From Paraburkholderia eburnea (lineage in GTDB: Bacteria > Pseudomonadota > Gammaproteobacteria > Burkholderiales > Burkholderiaceae): a stretch of DNA of 64,000 nucleotides. The translations under genes were made by a program, and so were the position numbers. The notes beneath the pieces were generated by a model. It did not search any database. It was not told the DNA's origin and worked only from the letters and a program-made list of their open reading frames with translations. The DNA lies in assembly GCF_002917095.1 (NCBI RefSeq), contig NZ_PQGA01000007.1:230830-294829 (forward strand), given 5' to 3'. Positions 17,066-26,035 of the stretch are shown piece by piece; the first letter of the stretch is position 1; every line of letters starts with the position of its first letter.

Positions 17066-17512
17066 TCACTCCAGCCCGGCAAGCAGATCGTCGATGGCGC
17101 GATAGACGCGCTCCACGACGTCCGGTCCCACCTCTTCCTCCAGCGCCTTGTAGCGCGCCTCCAGTTCCTTCGTGATCGCCTTCACGAGCTGATGGCTCTT
17201 CTTCGTGAGCGTCACGAGCACGCGCCGCTGGTCGTCCGCGAAACGCTCCTTGGTCACGAGGCCCAGCGCCTCCATGCGCGCCAGCACGCCCGCCATGCTC
17301 GGGCTGGAAATCGTGCATAGATCGGAAATCTGGCGCGGTTCCAGCGGCCCGCTTTCGTTGAGCGCGCGAATCACGCGCCATTGCTGCTCCGTAAGGCCGT
17401 GCGCGGTGATGAGCGGGCGAAAGCGCTCCATCATCTTTTCGCGCGCCCGCAGGAGCAGCATGGGCAGATTGCGGTGCGCGACGTGCGTGGAAGTGCGTGA
17501 GGAATCGGACAT
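17066..17512 (-). CDS. hpaR: HpaR, MarR-family repressor of homoprotocatechuate catabolism
   Basis: This 148-residue MarR-type winged-helix repressor includes LPMLLLRAREKMMERFRPL, HGLTEQQWRVIRALNE and CTISSPSMAGVLARMEALGL (DNA-recognition helix, about residues 62-82), with the wing KERFADDQRRVLVTLT. The sequence and its position, divergent from the hpaG-to-hpaI operon, identify it as HpaR, which in E. coli represses the meta operon until homoprotocatechuate or a related aromatic acid binds. Two inverted repeats lie in the divergent gap, one overlapping the predicted start of the hpa transcript. Identity as HpaR is well supported by context. Confidence 0.92.
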   Translation of the reverse strand: MSDSSRTSTHVAHRNLPMLLLRAREKMMERFRPLITAHGLTEQQWRVIRALNESGPLEPRQISDLCTISSPSMAGVLARMEALGLVTKERFADDQRRVLVTLTKKSHQLVKAITKELEARYKALEEEVGPDVVERVYRAIDDLLAGLE

Positions 17513-17541
17513 GATGGCTTCGTTCAGGACGCAGCCGCGAA

Positions 17542-17560
17542 TCCCCTAAAGACCAGGGGA
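17542..17560. promoter_or_regulatory. Inverted repeat in front of hpaR
   Basis: TCCCCT-N7-AGGGGA lies 30-48 bases upstream of the hpaR start codon. It may be an autoregulatory site, but its arms differ from the AT-rich palindrome near the hpa promoter. Confidence 0.45.
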
Positions 17561-17584
17561 AACCCGCGAAAACGGCGTCGATGG

Positions 17585-17613
17585 TTGACGCTGGATGATA
17601 GCAAGCGCAGAAT
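17585..17613 (+). promoter_or_regulatory. Predicted sigma-70 promoter of the hpa operon
   Basis: TTGACG (17585-17590), a 17-base spacer and CAGAAT (17608-17613) give a reasonable -35/-10 pair (5/6 and 4/6 matches). The likely start falls within the neighbouring palindrome, so a bound repressor would block initiation. Confidence 0.5.
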
Positions 17614-17632
17614 CACTCACATATTAGTGTTT
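17611..17632. promoter_or_regulatory. Candidate HpaR operator
   Basis: An imperfect palindrome AAT-CACT-N8-AGTG-TTT (CACT 17614-17617, AGTG 17626-17629) overlaps the predicted transcription start of the hpa operon. Size and AT-rich centre fit MarR-family operators; the assignment to HpaR is by position. Confidence 0.6.
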
Positions 17633-17653
17633 TCCGGGAAAGCGACCCACGCC

Positions 17654-18415
17654 ATGTTTTCCGTAGACGATCATCTGTTGCATCTGGAAGGCGACGCCCT
17701 GCCGCGCGACGTCAGCGCCGCTGTAGCCCGCGCCCTGCTCGCGGACGGCGCACGCTGCCGCGCGCCGGTGGCGGGCGCCGTGTACGGCACGCTGCTCAAC
17801 GACCGCCACGCGCTCGAAGCGCTCGGCAACGCCGTCAACGCGGCGCCTTACAAGGCTCCGCCGCGCGCACCCGTTCTCTATCTGAAGCCGCGCAACACGC
17901 TCGCGGGCCACGGCGCGCGCGTCGTCGTGCCCGGCGGACAAGACGGACCCGGCGTGCAGGTGGGCGCATCGCTGGGCATCGTGATCGGGCGCACCGCCAC
18001 GCGCATCGCCGCGTTTAACGCGCTCGACTACATCGCGGGCTACACGCTGGTCGCGGACCTGAGCGTGCCGCACGCAAGCGTCTATCGCCCGTCCGTGCGC
18101 TTTCGGGCGCGCGACAACTTCTGCGTGATCGGCCCGGCCGTGCTCGCCCGCAAGCACGTGGCCGATCCGGACAATCTCGCGATCAGCGTCGCTATCGAAG
18201 GGACGCCGCGCTTCACCGCGAATACGGCCACCAGCGTGCGCAAGGTGGCGCAACTGCTCGCCGATGTGACCGACTTCATGACGCTCGCGCCCGGCGACAT
18301 CATCACGCTCGGCGTGCCGCACGGTTCGCCCGTCGCGCATGAAGGTGCGCGCGCAACGATATCGATTGAAGGCTGGCCGTCGCTCGCCGTCGAATTCATG
18401 GGAGCCACAGCATGA
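17654..18415 (+). CDS. hpaG1: HpaG1: 5-oxopent-3-ene-1,2,5-tricarboxylate decarboxylase, subunit 1
   Basis: This 253-residue fumarylacetoacetate-hydrolase-fold protein corresponds to the N-terminal half of the E. coli HpaG (HpcE) fusion, which decarboxylates 5-oxopent-3-ene-1,2,5-tricarboxylate and isomerises the product. The metal-binding E-x-E of the fold is absent: the equivalent stretch reads GPGVQVGASLGIVIG, so this subunit probably does not hold the metal and the paired HpaG2 does. The ATG at 17654 is chosen; the frame is open to 17585, which overlaps the predicted promoter. It is the first gene of the operon and overlaps hpaG2 by four bases (ATGA). Confidence 0.88.
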   Translation: MFSVDDHLLHLEGDALPRDVSAAVARALLADGARCRAPVAGAVYGTLLNDRHALEALGNAVNAAPYKAPPRAPVLYLKPRNTLAGHGARVVVPGGQDGPGVQVGASLGIVIGRTATRIAAFNALDYIAGYTLVADLSVPHASVYRPSVRFRARDNFCVIGPAVLARKHVADPDNLAISVAIEGTPRFTANTATSVRKVAQLLADVTDFMTLAPGDIITLGVPHGSPVAHEGARATISIEGWPSLAVEFMGATA

Positions 18416-19185
18416 TGCGAGGACGCGTCGCCTACGCAGGCGCCATTCACGAAGCGTATCCACACGCAGGCCAGCGCGTGCGCCTGGCCGACGGCCGCGT
18501 GCGCGAGGAACACGAAGTCGTCTGGCTCGCGCCATTCGAACCCGGCACGATCTTCGCGCTCGGCCTGAACTACGCCGAACACGCGAAGGAACTGCAATTC
18601 AGCAAGCAGGAAGAGCCGCTCGTGTTCCTCAAGGGGCCGGGCAGCGTGATCGGCCATCGCGGCTCCACGCGCCGTCCCGCCGACGTCACCTTCATGCACT
18701 ACGAGTGCGAGCTGGCCGTCGTGATCGGCCGCACGGCCCAGAATGTGAAGCGCGAGGACGCCATGCAGTACGTGGCGGGCTACACGATCGCGAACGATTA
18801 CGCGATCCGCGACTATCTGGAGAACTACTATCGGCCGAACCTGCGCGTGAAGAACCGCGACGGCGGCACGGTGCTCGGCCCCTGGTTCGTCGATGCCGCC
18901 GATATCGCCGACGTCAACGCGCTCGACCTGCGCACGTATGTCAACGGCGAGCTGAAACAGCACGGCAACACGCGCGATCTGGTCACCGGTATCGCCGAAC
19001 TGATCGAATATCTGAGCGGCTTCATGACGCTCGCGCCAGGCGACGTGATCCTCACCGGCACGCCCGAAGGCGTCGTCAACGTGAACGCCGGCGACGAAGT
19101 GATTTGCGAAATCGACGGCCTCGGCCGCCTTGTCAACACAATCGCGTCCGATGCCGATTTCGGCCGCGCCACCACGACGGAATGA
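18412..19185 (+). CDS. hpaG2: HpaG2: 2-hydroxyhepta-2,4-diene-1,7-dioate isomerase/decarboxylase subunit 2
   Basis: This 257-residue FAH-fold enzyme is equivalent to the C-terminal half of E. coli HpaG. Metal ligands are visible: E-x-E in HYECELAVVIG near residue 100 and the following Asp in YTIANDYAIRDY. The family block GFMTLAPGDVILTGTPEGV is near residue 200. It should carry the active site of the HpaG1/G2 pair that converts the carboxylated ring-cleavage product to 2-hydroxyhepta-2,4-dienedioate. The start overlaps the hpaG1 stop; two adjacent ATGs (18412, 18415) cannot be told apart. hpaE follows after eight bases. Confidence 0.92.
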   Translation: MMRGRVAYAGAIHEAYPHAGQRVRLADGRVREEHEVVWLAPFEPGTIFALGLNYAEHAKELQFSKQEEPLVFLKGPGSVIGHRGSTRRPADVTFMHYECELAVVIGRTAQNVKREDAMQYVAGYTIANDYAIRDYLENYYRPNLRVKNRDGGTVLGPWFVDAADIADVNALDLRTYVNGELKQHGNTRDLVTGIAELIEYLSGFMTLAPGDVILTGTPEGVVNVNAGDEVICEIDGLGRLVNTIASDADFGRATTTE

Positions 19186-19192
19186 ACACGCC

Positions 19193-20659
19193 ATGCCCAC
19201 AGGTCGCATTGAACACCTGATCGACGGCCGCGCCCACGCAGGGCGCGACTACTTCGAAACCGTGAATCCCGCGAATCAGGAAGTGCTTGCGGAAGTAGCG
19301 CGCGGCGGCGCGGAGGAAGTCAATCTCGCCGTGAGCGCGGCGAAGAACGCCTTCCCCGCGTGGGCCGCGAAGCCCGCGGCTGAGCGCGCCAAACTCGTGC
19401 GCAAGCTCGGCGAGCTGATCGCGAAGAACGTGCCCGAGATCGCGCAAACCGAAACGAAGGACACCGGCCAGACGATCTCGCAGACAGGCAAGCAACTGGT
19501 GCCGCGCGCCGCCGACAACTTCACTTATTTCGCCGAGATGTGCACGGCGGTGGACGGCCACACCTACCCCACCAGCACGCATCTGAACTACACGCTGTTC
19601 CATCCGACGGGCGTGTGCGCGCTGATTTCGCCGTGGAACGTGCCGTTCATGACGGCGACGTGGAAGGTCGCGCCGTGCCTGGCGTTCGGCAACACGGCCG
19701 TGCTCAAGATGAGCGAGCTGTCGCCGCTCACGGCCTCTATGCTCGGCCAGCTTGCACTGGAAGCGGGCATTCCCGCAGGTGTCCTGAACGTCGTGCATGG
19801 CTTCGGGCAGGAAACGGGCGAGCCGCTGGTCGCGCATCCGGACGTGCGCGCCGTGTCGTTCACGGGGTCGACGGCCACGGGCAATCGCATCGTGCAGAGC
19901 GCTGGCCTCAAGAAGTTCTCGATGGAACTGGGCGGCAAGTCGCCGTTCGTGATCTTCGACGACGCCGATTTCGAACGCGCGCTCGACGCCGCGGTGTTCA
20001 TGATCTTCTCGAACAATGGCGAGCGCTGCACGGCAGGTTCGCGCATTCTCGTGCAACGTTCGATCTACGCGAAGTTCGCGGAACGTTTTGTCGAGCGGGC
20101 GAAGCGCATCAGCGTGGGCGATCCGCTCGACGAAAAAACGGTCGTTGGCCCGATGATCAGCCAGGGTCATCTGGCAAAGGTGCGCAGCTATATCGAGCTG
20201 GGCCCGAAGGAAGGCGCGACGCTCGCATGTGGCGGTCTGGACCTGCCGGAGCTGCCGGACGCCTTGAAAAAGGGCAATTTCGTGCAACCGACGGTGTTCG
20301 TCGATGTCGACAATCGCATGCGCATCGCGCAGGAAGAGATTTTCGGGCCGGTCGCGTGCCTGATCCCCTTCGAGGACGAAGCGGACGCCATCCGCATTTC
20401 GAACGACATCGCTTACGGTCTGTCGAGCTACGTGTGGACCGAGAACACGGGCCGCGCGCTGCGCGTGGCCGCCGCCGTGGAAGCGGGCATGTGCTTCGTG
20501 AACAGCCAGAATGTGCGCGATCTGCGCCAGCCATTTGGCGGCACCAAGGCATCGGGCGTGGGCCGCGAAGGCGGCACGTGGAGCTACGAAGTGTTCCTCG
20601 AACCGAAGAACGTGTGCGTATCGCTCGGCTCGCATCACATCCCGCGCTGGGGCGTTTGA
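19193..20659 (+). CDS. hpaE: HpaE: 5-carboxymethyl-2-hydroxymuconate semialdehyde dehydrogenase
   Basis: This 488-residue NAD-dependent aldehyde dehydrogenase oxidises the ring-cleavage product of homoprotocatechuate. Conserved residues are in place: the Asn of SPWNVPFM, the general-base Glu in MELGGKSPFVIFDDAD and the nucleophilic Cys in NNGERCTAGSRI (near residue 288). The start MPTGRIEHLIDG at 19193 gives the normal family length; the frame runs 21 codons further into hpaG2 but without similarity to the family. hpaD follows after 36 bases with AGGAGA before it. Context within hpaG1-G2-E-D-F-H-I makes the assignment firm. Confidence 0.95.
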   Translation: MPTGRIEHLIDGRAHAGRDYFETVNPANQEVLAEVARGGAEEVNLAVSAAKNAFPAWAAKPAAERAKLVRKLGELIAKNVPEIAQTETKDTGQTISQTGKQLVPRAADNFTYFAEMCTAVDGHTYPTSTHLNYTLFHPTGVCALISPWNVPFMTATWKVAPCLAFGNTAVLKMSELSPLTASMLGQLALEAGIPAGVLNVVHGFGQETGEPLVAHPDVRAVSFTGSTATGNRIVQSAGLKKFSMELGGKSPFVIFDDADFERALDAAVFMIFSNNGERCTAGSRILVQRSIYAKFAERFVERAKRISVGDPLDEKTVVGPMISQGHLAKVRSYIELGPKEGATLACGGLDLPELPDALKKGNFVQPTVFVDVDNRMRIAQEEIFGPVACLIPFEDEADAIRISNDIAYGLSSYVWTENTGRALRVAAAVEAGMCFVNSQNVRDLRQPFGGTKASGVGREGGTWSYEVFLEPKNVCVSLGSHHIPRWGV

Positions 20660-20695
20660 GCCCTACACGCGGCAAGGAAAAGACAGGAGACCGCG

Positions 20696-21577
20696 ATGGG
20701 CAAACTCGCGCTGGCAGCAAAAATCACCCACGTACCGTCGATGTACCTCTCGGAACTCGACGGGCCGCACAAGGGCTGCCGTCAGGCCGCCATCGACGGT
20801 CACAAGGAAATCGCCCGGTGCTGCCGCGAACTCGGCGTGGACACGATTGTCGTATTCGACGTGCACTGGCTCGTGAACAGCGAATATCACATCAATTGCG
20901 CGCCTCATTTTGCGGGTAATTACACGAGCAACGAGTTGCCGCACTTCATCAAAAATATGGAGTACGAATATCCTGGCAACGCACAGCTCGGTCACCTGAT
21001 CGCCGATGTCGCGAACGAAATGGGCGTGAAGAGCCGCGCGCACAGCGAAACCACGCTGGAGCTGGAATACGGCACGCTGGTGCCGATGCGCTACATGAAT
21101 GCGGATCAGCACTTCAAAACCGTGTCGGTCGCGGGCTGGTGCATGTGGCATGACCTGGCGACAAGCGCACGCTTTGGCCTCGCGGTGCGCCGTGCCATCG
21201 AGGAGCGTTACGACGGCACGGTGGCGATTCTCGCGAGCGGCTCGCTCAGCCATCACTTCGCGAACAACGGCACCGCCGAGCAGTTCATGCACAAGGTCTG
21301 GGACCCGTTTCTGGAACAGACCGACCGCAACGTGGTCTCGCTCTGGGAGCGCGGCGACTGGAAGACCTTCTGCGCCATGCTGCCGCTCTACAACGAAAAG
21401 TGCTGGGGCGAAGGCGGCATGCACGACACCGCGATGCTGCTGGGCGCGCTCGGCTGGGACCGGTACGAAGGCCGCGCGGAAGTCATCACGCCGTATTTCG
21501 GCAGTTCGGGCACCGGGCAGATCAACGCCGTGCTGCCCGTTTTGCCGCTTACGTCGCTTACGCCGCTGCCGCGCTGA
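20696..21577 (+). CDS. hpaD: HpaD: 3,4-dihydroxyphenylacetate 2,3-dioxygenase
   Basis: This 293-residue extradiol ring-cleavage dioxygenase opens homoprotocatechuate between C2 and C3, using Fe(II) or Mn(II). It belongs to the LigB-type (class III) fold, not the vicinal-oxygen-chelate type: candidate metal ligands sit in [20 protein letters not shown] near residues 55-75 and in [12 protein letters not shown] near residue 185. Length is close to the E. coli enzyme. It lies between hpaE and hpaF in pathway order. The upstream hydroxylase (hpaBC) that would feed it from 4-hydroxyphenylacetate is not in this window, so the substrate may come from elsewhere in the genome. Confidence 0.93.
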   Translation: MGKLALAAKITHVPSMYLSELDGPHKGCRQAAIDGHKEIARCCRELGVDTIVVFDVHWLVNSEYHINCAPHFAGNYTSNELPHFIKNMEYEYPGNAQLGHLIADVANEMGVKSRAHSETTLELEYGTLVPMRYMNADQHFKTVSVAGWCMWHDLATSARFGLAVRRAIEERYDGTVAILASGSLSHHFANNGTAEQFMHKVWDPFLEQTDRNVVSLWERGDWKTFCAMLPLYNEKCWGEGGMHDTAMLLGALGWDRYEGRAEVITPYFGSSGTGQINAVLPVLPLTSLTPLPR

Positions 21578-21595
21578 ACGGCGAAGGAGCTTCGA

Positions 21596-21997
21596 ATGCC
21601 CCATCTCACCCTCGAATACAGCGCCAATCTCGCCGACGCGGCGAGCATCGGCAAGCTCTGCGAAACGCTCGCGCATGTGCTCGACGCGCAACGCGATGCC
21701 GACGGCGCACGCGTCTATCCGCGCGGCGGCATCCGCACGCGCGCGCTGCGTTGCGAACAGTACTTCATCGCCGACGGCGATCCGCACAACGCCTTTCTGC
21801 ACGGCTGCCTGAAGATCGGCGCGGGCCGTACCGCCGAAGTGCGCCGCGCCACCGGCGAAGCGCTGTTCGACGCGATCAAGCAACACTTCGCCGAGGCGTT
21901 CGCCGCGCATGGACTCGCGCTCTCGCTGGAGATCGTCGAATTCAGCGAGGAAGGCGCGTGGAAGCACAACAATCTGCACGCACGGCTAAGGAAATAA
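21596..21997 (+). CDS. hpaF: HpaF: 5-carboxymethyl-2-hydroxymuconate delta-isomerase
   Basis: This 133-residue tautomerase-superfamily protein has the catalytic N-terminal proline exposed after removal of Met ([16 protein letters not shown]). It isomerises 5-carboxymethyl-2-hydroxymuconate in the homoprotocatechuate pathway. The length is right for the homotrimeric CHMI family, which is twice that of 4-oxalocrotonate tautomerase. AAGGAG precedes the start. Its stop lies three bases before the hpaH ATG. Confidence 0.93.
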   Translation: MPHLTLEYSANLADAASIGKLCETLAHVLDAQRDADGARVYPRGGIRTRALRCEQYFIADGDPHNAFLHGCLKIGAGRTAEVRRATGEALFDAIKQHFAEAFAAHGLALSLEIVEFSEEGAWKHNNLHARLRK

Positions 21998-21999
21998 TC

Positions 22000-22803
22000 A
22001 TGCTGGAACCGCAAGTGATCCGCGAGCTGGCCGCGCAGCTCGACGAAGCCGAACGCACGCGCACGCAACTGCGCCATTTCTCGCGCGCCCACCCGTCGAT
22101 GACCATCGACGATGGTTATGCAATCCAGCGCGAGTGGGTCAAGCTCAAGCTCGCCGCGGGCCACACGATCAAGGGGCGCAAGATCGGCCTCACGTCGCGC
22201 GCGATGCAGCGCGCCTCGCAGATCGACGAACCCGACTACGCGCCGCTGCTCGACAGCATGTTCATCGAGGCCGGCAGTGCGATCCGCGCGGATCGCTTCA
22301 TCGCGCCGCGCGTGGAGGTCGAACTGGCGTTCGTGCTGCAAAAGCCGCTGCAAGGCCCCGATGTTTCGCTCTTCGACGTGCTCGACGCGACAGCTTATGT
22401 CACACCCGCGATCGAGATCATCGACGCGCGCATCGAGCAGTTCGACCGCGAAACCAAAGCGCCGCGCAAGGTGTTCGACACGATTTCGGACTTCGCCGCC
22501 AATGCGGGCGTGGTGCTGGGCGGGCGTCCCGTCAAGCCGCTCGACGTGGATCTGCGCTGGGTGGGCGCGCTGCTCTACAAGAACGGCGGCGTGGAGGAAA
22601 GCGGGCTGGCTGCCGCCGTGCTCAATCATCCGGCTACCGGCGTGGCCTGGCTCGCGAACAAGATCGCGCGGCACGACGAGCGCCTCGAAGCGGGGGACGT
22701 GATTCTCAGCGGCTCGTTTACCGCGCCCATTGCCGCGCGCACGGGCGATACGTTCCATGCCGATTACGGCCCGCTTGGGGGCATCGGTTTCAGCTTCGTT
22801 TGA
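22000..22803 (+). CDS. hpaH: HpaH: 2-oxo-hept-4-ene-1,7-dioate hydratase
   Basis: This 267-residue hydratase of the MhpD/FAH-like fold adds water to 2-oxohept-4-enedioate to give 4-hydroxy-2-oxoheptanedioate. Metal-binding acidic residues are visible in [15 protein letters not shown] (E-x-E, near residue 107). Other family blocks are [14 protein letters not shown] and [20 protein letters not shown] near the C-terminus. The start at 22000 ([19 protein letters not shown]) follows hpaF directly, with AAGGAA as ribosome site; a longer open frame upstream is out of register with hpaF and is not protein-like. Confidence 0.93.
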   Translation: MLEPQVIRELAAQLDEAERTRTQLRHFSRAHPSMTIDDGYAIQREWVKLKLAAGHTIKGRKIGLTSRAMQRASQIDEPDYAPLLDSMFIEAGSAIRADRFIAPRVEVELAFVLQKPLQGPDVSLFDVLDATAYVTPAIEIIDARIEQFDRETKAPRKVFDTISDFAANAGVVLGGRPVKPLDVDLRWVGALLYKNGGVEESGLAAAVLNHPATGVAWLANKIARHDERLEAGDVILSGSFTAPIAARTGDTFHADYGPLGGIGFSFV

Positions 22804-22831
22804 TGTTCAATTCATAGTGCTAACGAAAACC

Positions 22832-23605
22832 ATGCCCGTACCTGTCAATACGTTCAAGCACGCGCTCGCGAACAAGCCGCAAATCGGCCTGTGGGCAGCG
22901 CTCGCCGATTCCTACGTCACCGAACTCCTCGCGACCACGGGCTTCGACTGGCTGCTGATCGACGGCGAGCATGCGCCCAACGATCTGCGCAGCACGCTCG
23001 CGCAGTTGCAGGCCGTGGCGCCCCATCCCACGCATCCGATCGTGCGGCCCGTGCGCAACGACGCCGCGCTCATCAAGCAGTTGCTCGATATCGGCACGCA
23101 AACGCTGCTGGTGCCCATGATCGAAAGCGCCAACGATGCGCGCGACGCCGTGGCGGCCACACGCTATCCGCCGCTGGGCATACGCGGCGTGGGCAGCGCG
23201 CTTGCGCGCGCGTCGCGCTGGAACGGCTCGCCCGATTATCTGCACGGCGCCGCCGACGAAATTTGCGTGCTGGTGCAGGTGGAAACGGCAAACGCACTCG
23301 CGCAATTGCAGGCGATTGCCGCCGTGGAAGGCGTGGACGGCGTGTTCTTCGGCCCTGCGGACTTGAGCGCGTCCATGGGCCTGCTCGGTCAGCCCGGCGC
23401 GCCGGCGGTACGTGAAGCGATCGTCGCGGGCATCCGCGCCGTGCGCGCGCTCGGCAAGGCCGCAGGCGTGCTGGCCGCCGACCGGGCGATCGCGCACGAG
23501 TATCTGGAGGCGGGCGCGAATTTCGTCGCGGTGGGCAGCGATGTTTCGTTGCTCGCGCGCAGCGCAAGCGAACTTGCCGCTGCGTTTCGCCCGTCTACTG
23601 CCTGA
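22832..23605 (+). CDS. hpaI: HpaI: 4-hydroxy-2-oxoheptanedioate aldolase
   Basis: This 257-residue class II, metal-dependent pyruvate aldolase splits 4-hydroxy-2-oxoheptanedioate into pyruvate and succinic semialdehyde, the last step of the pathway. Recognisable blocks are [51 protein letters not shown] (metal-ligand Glu) and [14 protein letters not shown] (metal-ligand Asp). The ATG at 22832 is 28 bases after hpaH. The gene ends two bases before the stop of the convergent MarR gene, and no terminator is visible between them. Confidence 0.94.
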   Translation: MPVPVNTFKHALANKPQIGLWAALADSYVTELLATTGFDWLLIDGEHAPNDLRSTLAQLQAVAPHPTHPIVRPVRNDAALIKQLLDIGTQTLLVPMIESANDARDAVAATRYPPLGIRGVGSALARASRWNGSPDYLHGAADEICVLVQVETANALAQLQAIAAVEGVDGVFFGPADLSASMGLLGQPGAPAVREAIVAGIRAVRALGKAAGVLAADRAIAHEYLEAGANFVAVGSDVSLLARSASELAAAFRPSTA

Positions 23606-23606
23606 A

Positions 23607-24053
23607 TTACGCTTCCTCGCCGCCTTGCGCCACGAGCTTCGCGAGCGCGCCCTGCAGCACCTCGCGCTCGTGCGCGCTCAGCACGGCAAGAATCGCCTCG
23701 TTTTGCGCCGTCGAAATCGCCGACGCGCGCCGGTAAGTATTGCGCCCCTGTGCGCTAAGCTTCACGAGCACGCCACGCGCATCCGCCGCGTTCGACGCTT
23801 TTTCCAGCAGCCCTTTGCGCTCCAGCGCGTCGGTCGCGCGGCTCGCCTGGCTGCGGTCGAGATTCGACGCGCGCCCGAGATCCGATACCGAAATCGGCCC
23901 GAACGCCCCCACGCTCAGCAAAATGCGCGCCTCCGTGAGCGAAAGCGATAGCGCCGAGGAAAACGCCTCGTTCATCGTGCGATCGGTCTGCTTCTTGAGC
24001 AAGTGGAGCCGGTAGGTGAACAGATCTTCGATCGGATATTTCGCCGTTGTCAT
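23607..24053 (-). CDS. MarR-family transcriptional regulator
   Basis: This 148-residue winged-helix repressor has the start chosen at MTTAKYPIED; 18 further in-frame codons upstream are not protein-like. Features include KKQTDRTMNEAFSSAL, SLTEARILLSVGAFGPISVSD, the recognition helix SNLDRSQASRATDALERKGL at about residues 62-82, and the wing RGVLVKLSAQGRNTY. It is divergent from a class II aldolase-like gene, with an inverted repeat in the gap, so that gene and the reductase after it are the probable targets. It differs clearly from HpaR and is therefore unlikely to control hpa. Confidence 0.88.
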   Translation of the reverse strand: MTTAKYPIEDLFTYRLHLLKKQTDRTMNEAFSSALSLSLTEARILLSVGAFGPISVSDLGRASNLDRSQASRATDALERKGLLEKASNAADARGVLVKLSAQGRNTYRRASAISTAQNEAILAVLSAHEREVLQGALAKLVAQGGEEA

Positions 24054-24147
24054 GGTTCGTTTCGCCCGCTTGTCGTGCGATATCTGGCAGAGTCGCCAGC
24101 ATAACATCTCTGCAACGCCTTAAAACAAAGGCTATCCGCCATATTTT

Positions 24148-24182
24148 GATGCTTGCGCACGCATTTATTTGCGCGTAGCATC
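24148..24182. promoter_or_regulatory. Inverted repeat between the MarR and aldolase genes
   Basis: GATGCT (24148-24153) and AGCATC (24177-24182) flank an inner GCGCA / TGCGC pair, giving an 11-bp imperfect palindrome with a small bulge. It lies in the divergent gap, 57 bases before the aldolase start, and is a candidate operator for the MarR protein. Confidence 0.5.
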
Positions 24183-24238
24183 GGCTCTGCCGAGTAGAGA
24201 AAGGCGCCCCGCGAGGGAATACCCATGAGGAGACACCC

Positions 24239-25009
24239 ATGAGCGCAACTGCCGAAACCACACGGCCCGACTGGTGCGAACCGCAGGAATGGGCTGCCCG
24301 CGTGCAGCTCGCGGCCACGTACCGCGTGTTTCATCAGCTCGGCTGGACCGAGCTGATTTTCAATCACATCACGCTGCGCGTGCCGGGTCCGCACAAGCAC
24401 TTCCTGATCAATCCGTTTGGTCTGACCTATGACGAAATCAAGGCGTCGAATCTCGTCAAGATCGATCTGGACGGCAAGATCCTCAGCCCCGGCGATTACC
24501 CGATCAACCCCGCGGGTTTCGTGATCCACAGCGCCATTCACGCGAACGTGGAAGACGCGCATTGCGTCATGCACACGCACACCACGGCGGGCCTCGCCGT
24601 CGCGTGCATGGAGGACGGCCTCGCCTCGACGAACTTCTATTCGGCGCAATTGCACGGCCTGGTCGCGTATCACGACTTCGAAGGCATCACCGTGCACGAC
24701 GACGAGAAGCCACGCCTGCTCAAATCGATGGGCGACAAGCGCCTGCTCATCCTGCGCAATCACGGGCTGCTCGCGCATGGCGTGAGCCTCGCGCACGCGT
24801 TTGCGCTACTGTGGACGCTCAATCGCGCGTGCGAAATCCAGGTGGTCACCGATTCTATGCGCGGCCACGCCCTGTCCATCGATCCGGCCATCACCGCACG
24901 CGCCACGCGCGATGCGCTACAGTTCTCGCCCGCGCACGGCGCCGGCGACAATATCCTCGCGGCGCTGATCCGACGCGTGGATCGCCAGGACCCCTCGTAC
25001 AAGGAGTAA
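24239..25009 (+). CDS. Class II aldolase/adducin-family protein
   Basis: This 256-residue protein of the fuculose-phosphate-aldolase fold has zinc-binding histidines in MHTHTTAGLAVACM (near residue 115) and in LRNHGLLAHGVS (near residue 175). NHITLRVPGPHKHFLINPFG matches the N-terminal substrate-binding part. Family members cleave or decarboxylate hydroxy-acids or sugar phosphates; this subgroup is usually annotated only as class II aldolase/adducin. The paired downstream ketopantoate-reductase-like gene (three-base gap) suggests a two-step conversion of a small keto or hydroxy acid. GAGGAGA precedes the ATG. Confidence 0.85.
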   Translation: MSATAETTRPDWCEPQEWAARVQLAATYRVFHQLGWTELIFNHITLRVPGPHKHFLINPFGLTYDEIKASNLVKIDLDGKILSPGDYPINPAGFVIHSAIHANVEDAHCVMHTHTTAGLAVACMEDGLASTNFYSAQLHGLVAYHDFEGITVHDDEKPRLLKSMGDKRLLILRNHGLLAHGVSLAHAFALLWTLNRACEIQVVTDSMRGHALSIDPAITARATRDALQFSPAHGAGDNILAALIRRVDRQDPSYKE

Positions 25010-25012
25010 GCA

Positions 25013-26035
25013 GTGAACGCCTCGCAGCGCAGTATTACCGTGGTGGGCGCCGGCGCGATCGGCGGTCTGATTGCCGCGCGGCTTGCACGTCTCTCACGTC
25101 TCGCCCACAGCGGCTTGCAGGTCAGCGTGCTCGCACGCGGCGCGCAACTCGACGCGATCCGCCGTGACGGCCTCACCGTCATCGAAGACGCCGACGAACG
25201 CTACACGGCGCGCGTCAACGCCACCGACGACCCCGCCACGCTCGGCGCACAGGACATCGTGTTCGTCTGCCTCAAGGGTCAGGCGCTCGCACAATCGGCG
25301 GCTTCGCTCGCGCCGCTCGTCGGGCCGAACACGCATATCGTGTCGGCGATGAATGGCGTGCCGTGGTGGTTTCTCAGCGAGTTCGGCAACGCGCAGGCGA
25401 ACGGCCGGCTCGAATCCGTCGATCCGGGCGGCGCGGTGTCGGCGGCGCTGCCGCCCGCGCAGGCGTCGGGCTGCGTCGTGCATCTGTCTTCGTCGATCGC
25501 CGCGCCCGGCGTGATCCGCAAGGGCCGAGGCAATCTGCTGATCGTGGGCGCCGCGACCGCGCACATGGCCGCGCGCGCCGAAGAAGCCCGCGCCCTGCTC
25601 GCCGACGCCGGTTTCGACGTGCAGTCGCCGCCATCCATCCAGCACGAAATCTGGGCCAAGCTCTGGGGCAACATGACGATGAACCCCATCAGCGCGCTCA
25701 CGCGCTCCACGGCGGACGTGATCCTCGACGATCCGCTCATGGCGCAACTGGTCGCAGCGGTCATGGCGGAAGCGCGCGCGATCGGCGAGGCGCTGGGCAT
25801 CGGCCTCGCCATGACGATCGAGGAGCGCAATGCGATCACGCGCAAGCTCGGCGCGTTCAAGACGTCGATGTTGCAGGACGTCGAAGCGGGCCGCACGCTC
25901 GAAGTCGAGGCGCTGCTGGGCGCGCCTTATGAGCTTGCACAACGCGCGGGCATCGTGGCGCCGTCGCTCGGTATGCTCTATGGGCTTGCGCGCCAGCTCG
26001 ACGCGAATCTCGAAGCGGCGCGTCGCGCACGCTAA
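25013..26035 (+). CDS. 2-dehydropantoate 2-reductase family protein
   Basis: This 340-residue NAD(P)-dependent reductase has a Rossmann motif VVGAGAIGGLIAARLARL at residues 10-27, the catalytic Lys region in IVFVCLKGQALAQ, and the C-terminal helical block IWAKLWGNMTMNPISALTRSTADVI with the conserved Lys and Asn. It starts on GTG with AAGGAG upstream, directly after the aldolase gene. PanE itself makes pantoate, but many PanE-like paralogues in catabolic operons reduce other 2-oxo acids. The pairing with an aldolase rather than pan genes favours the second reading. A terminator follows. Confidence 0.88.
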   Translation: MNASQRSITVVGAGAIGGLIAARLARLSRLAHSGLQVSVLARGAQLDAIRRDGLTVIEDADERYTARVNATDDPATLGAQDIVFVCLKGQALAQSAASLAPLVGPNTHIVSAMNGVPWWFLSEFGNAQANGRLESVDPGGAVSAALPPAQASGCVVHLSSSIAAPGVIRKGRGNLLIVGAATAHMAARAEEARALLADAGFDVQSPPSIQHEIWAKLWGNMTMNPISALTRSTADVILDDPLMAQLVAAVMAEARAIGEALGIGLAMTIEERNAITRKLGAFKTSMLQDVEAGRTLEVEALLGAPYELAQRAGIVAPSLGMLYGLARQLDANLEAARRAR

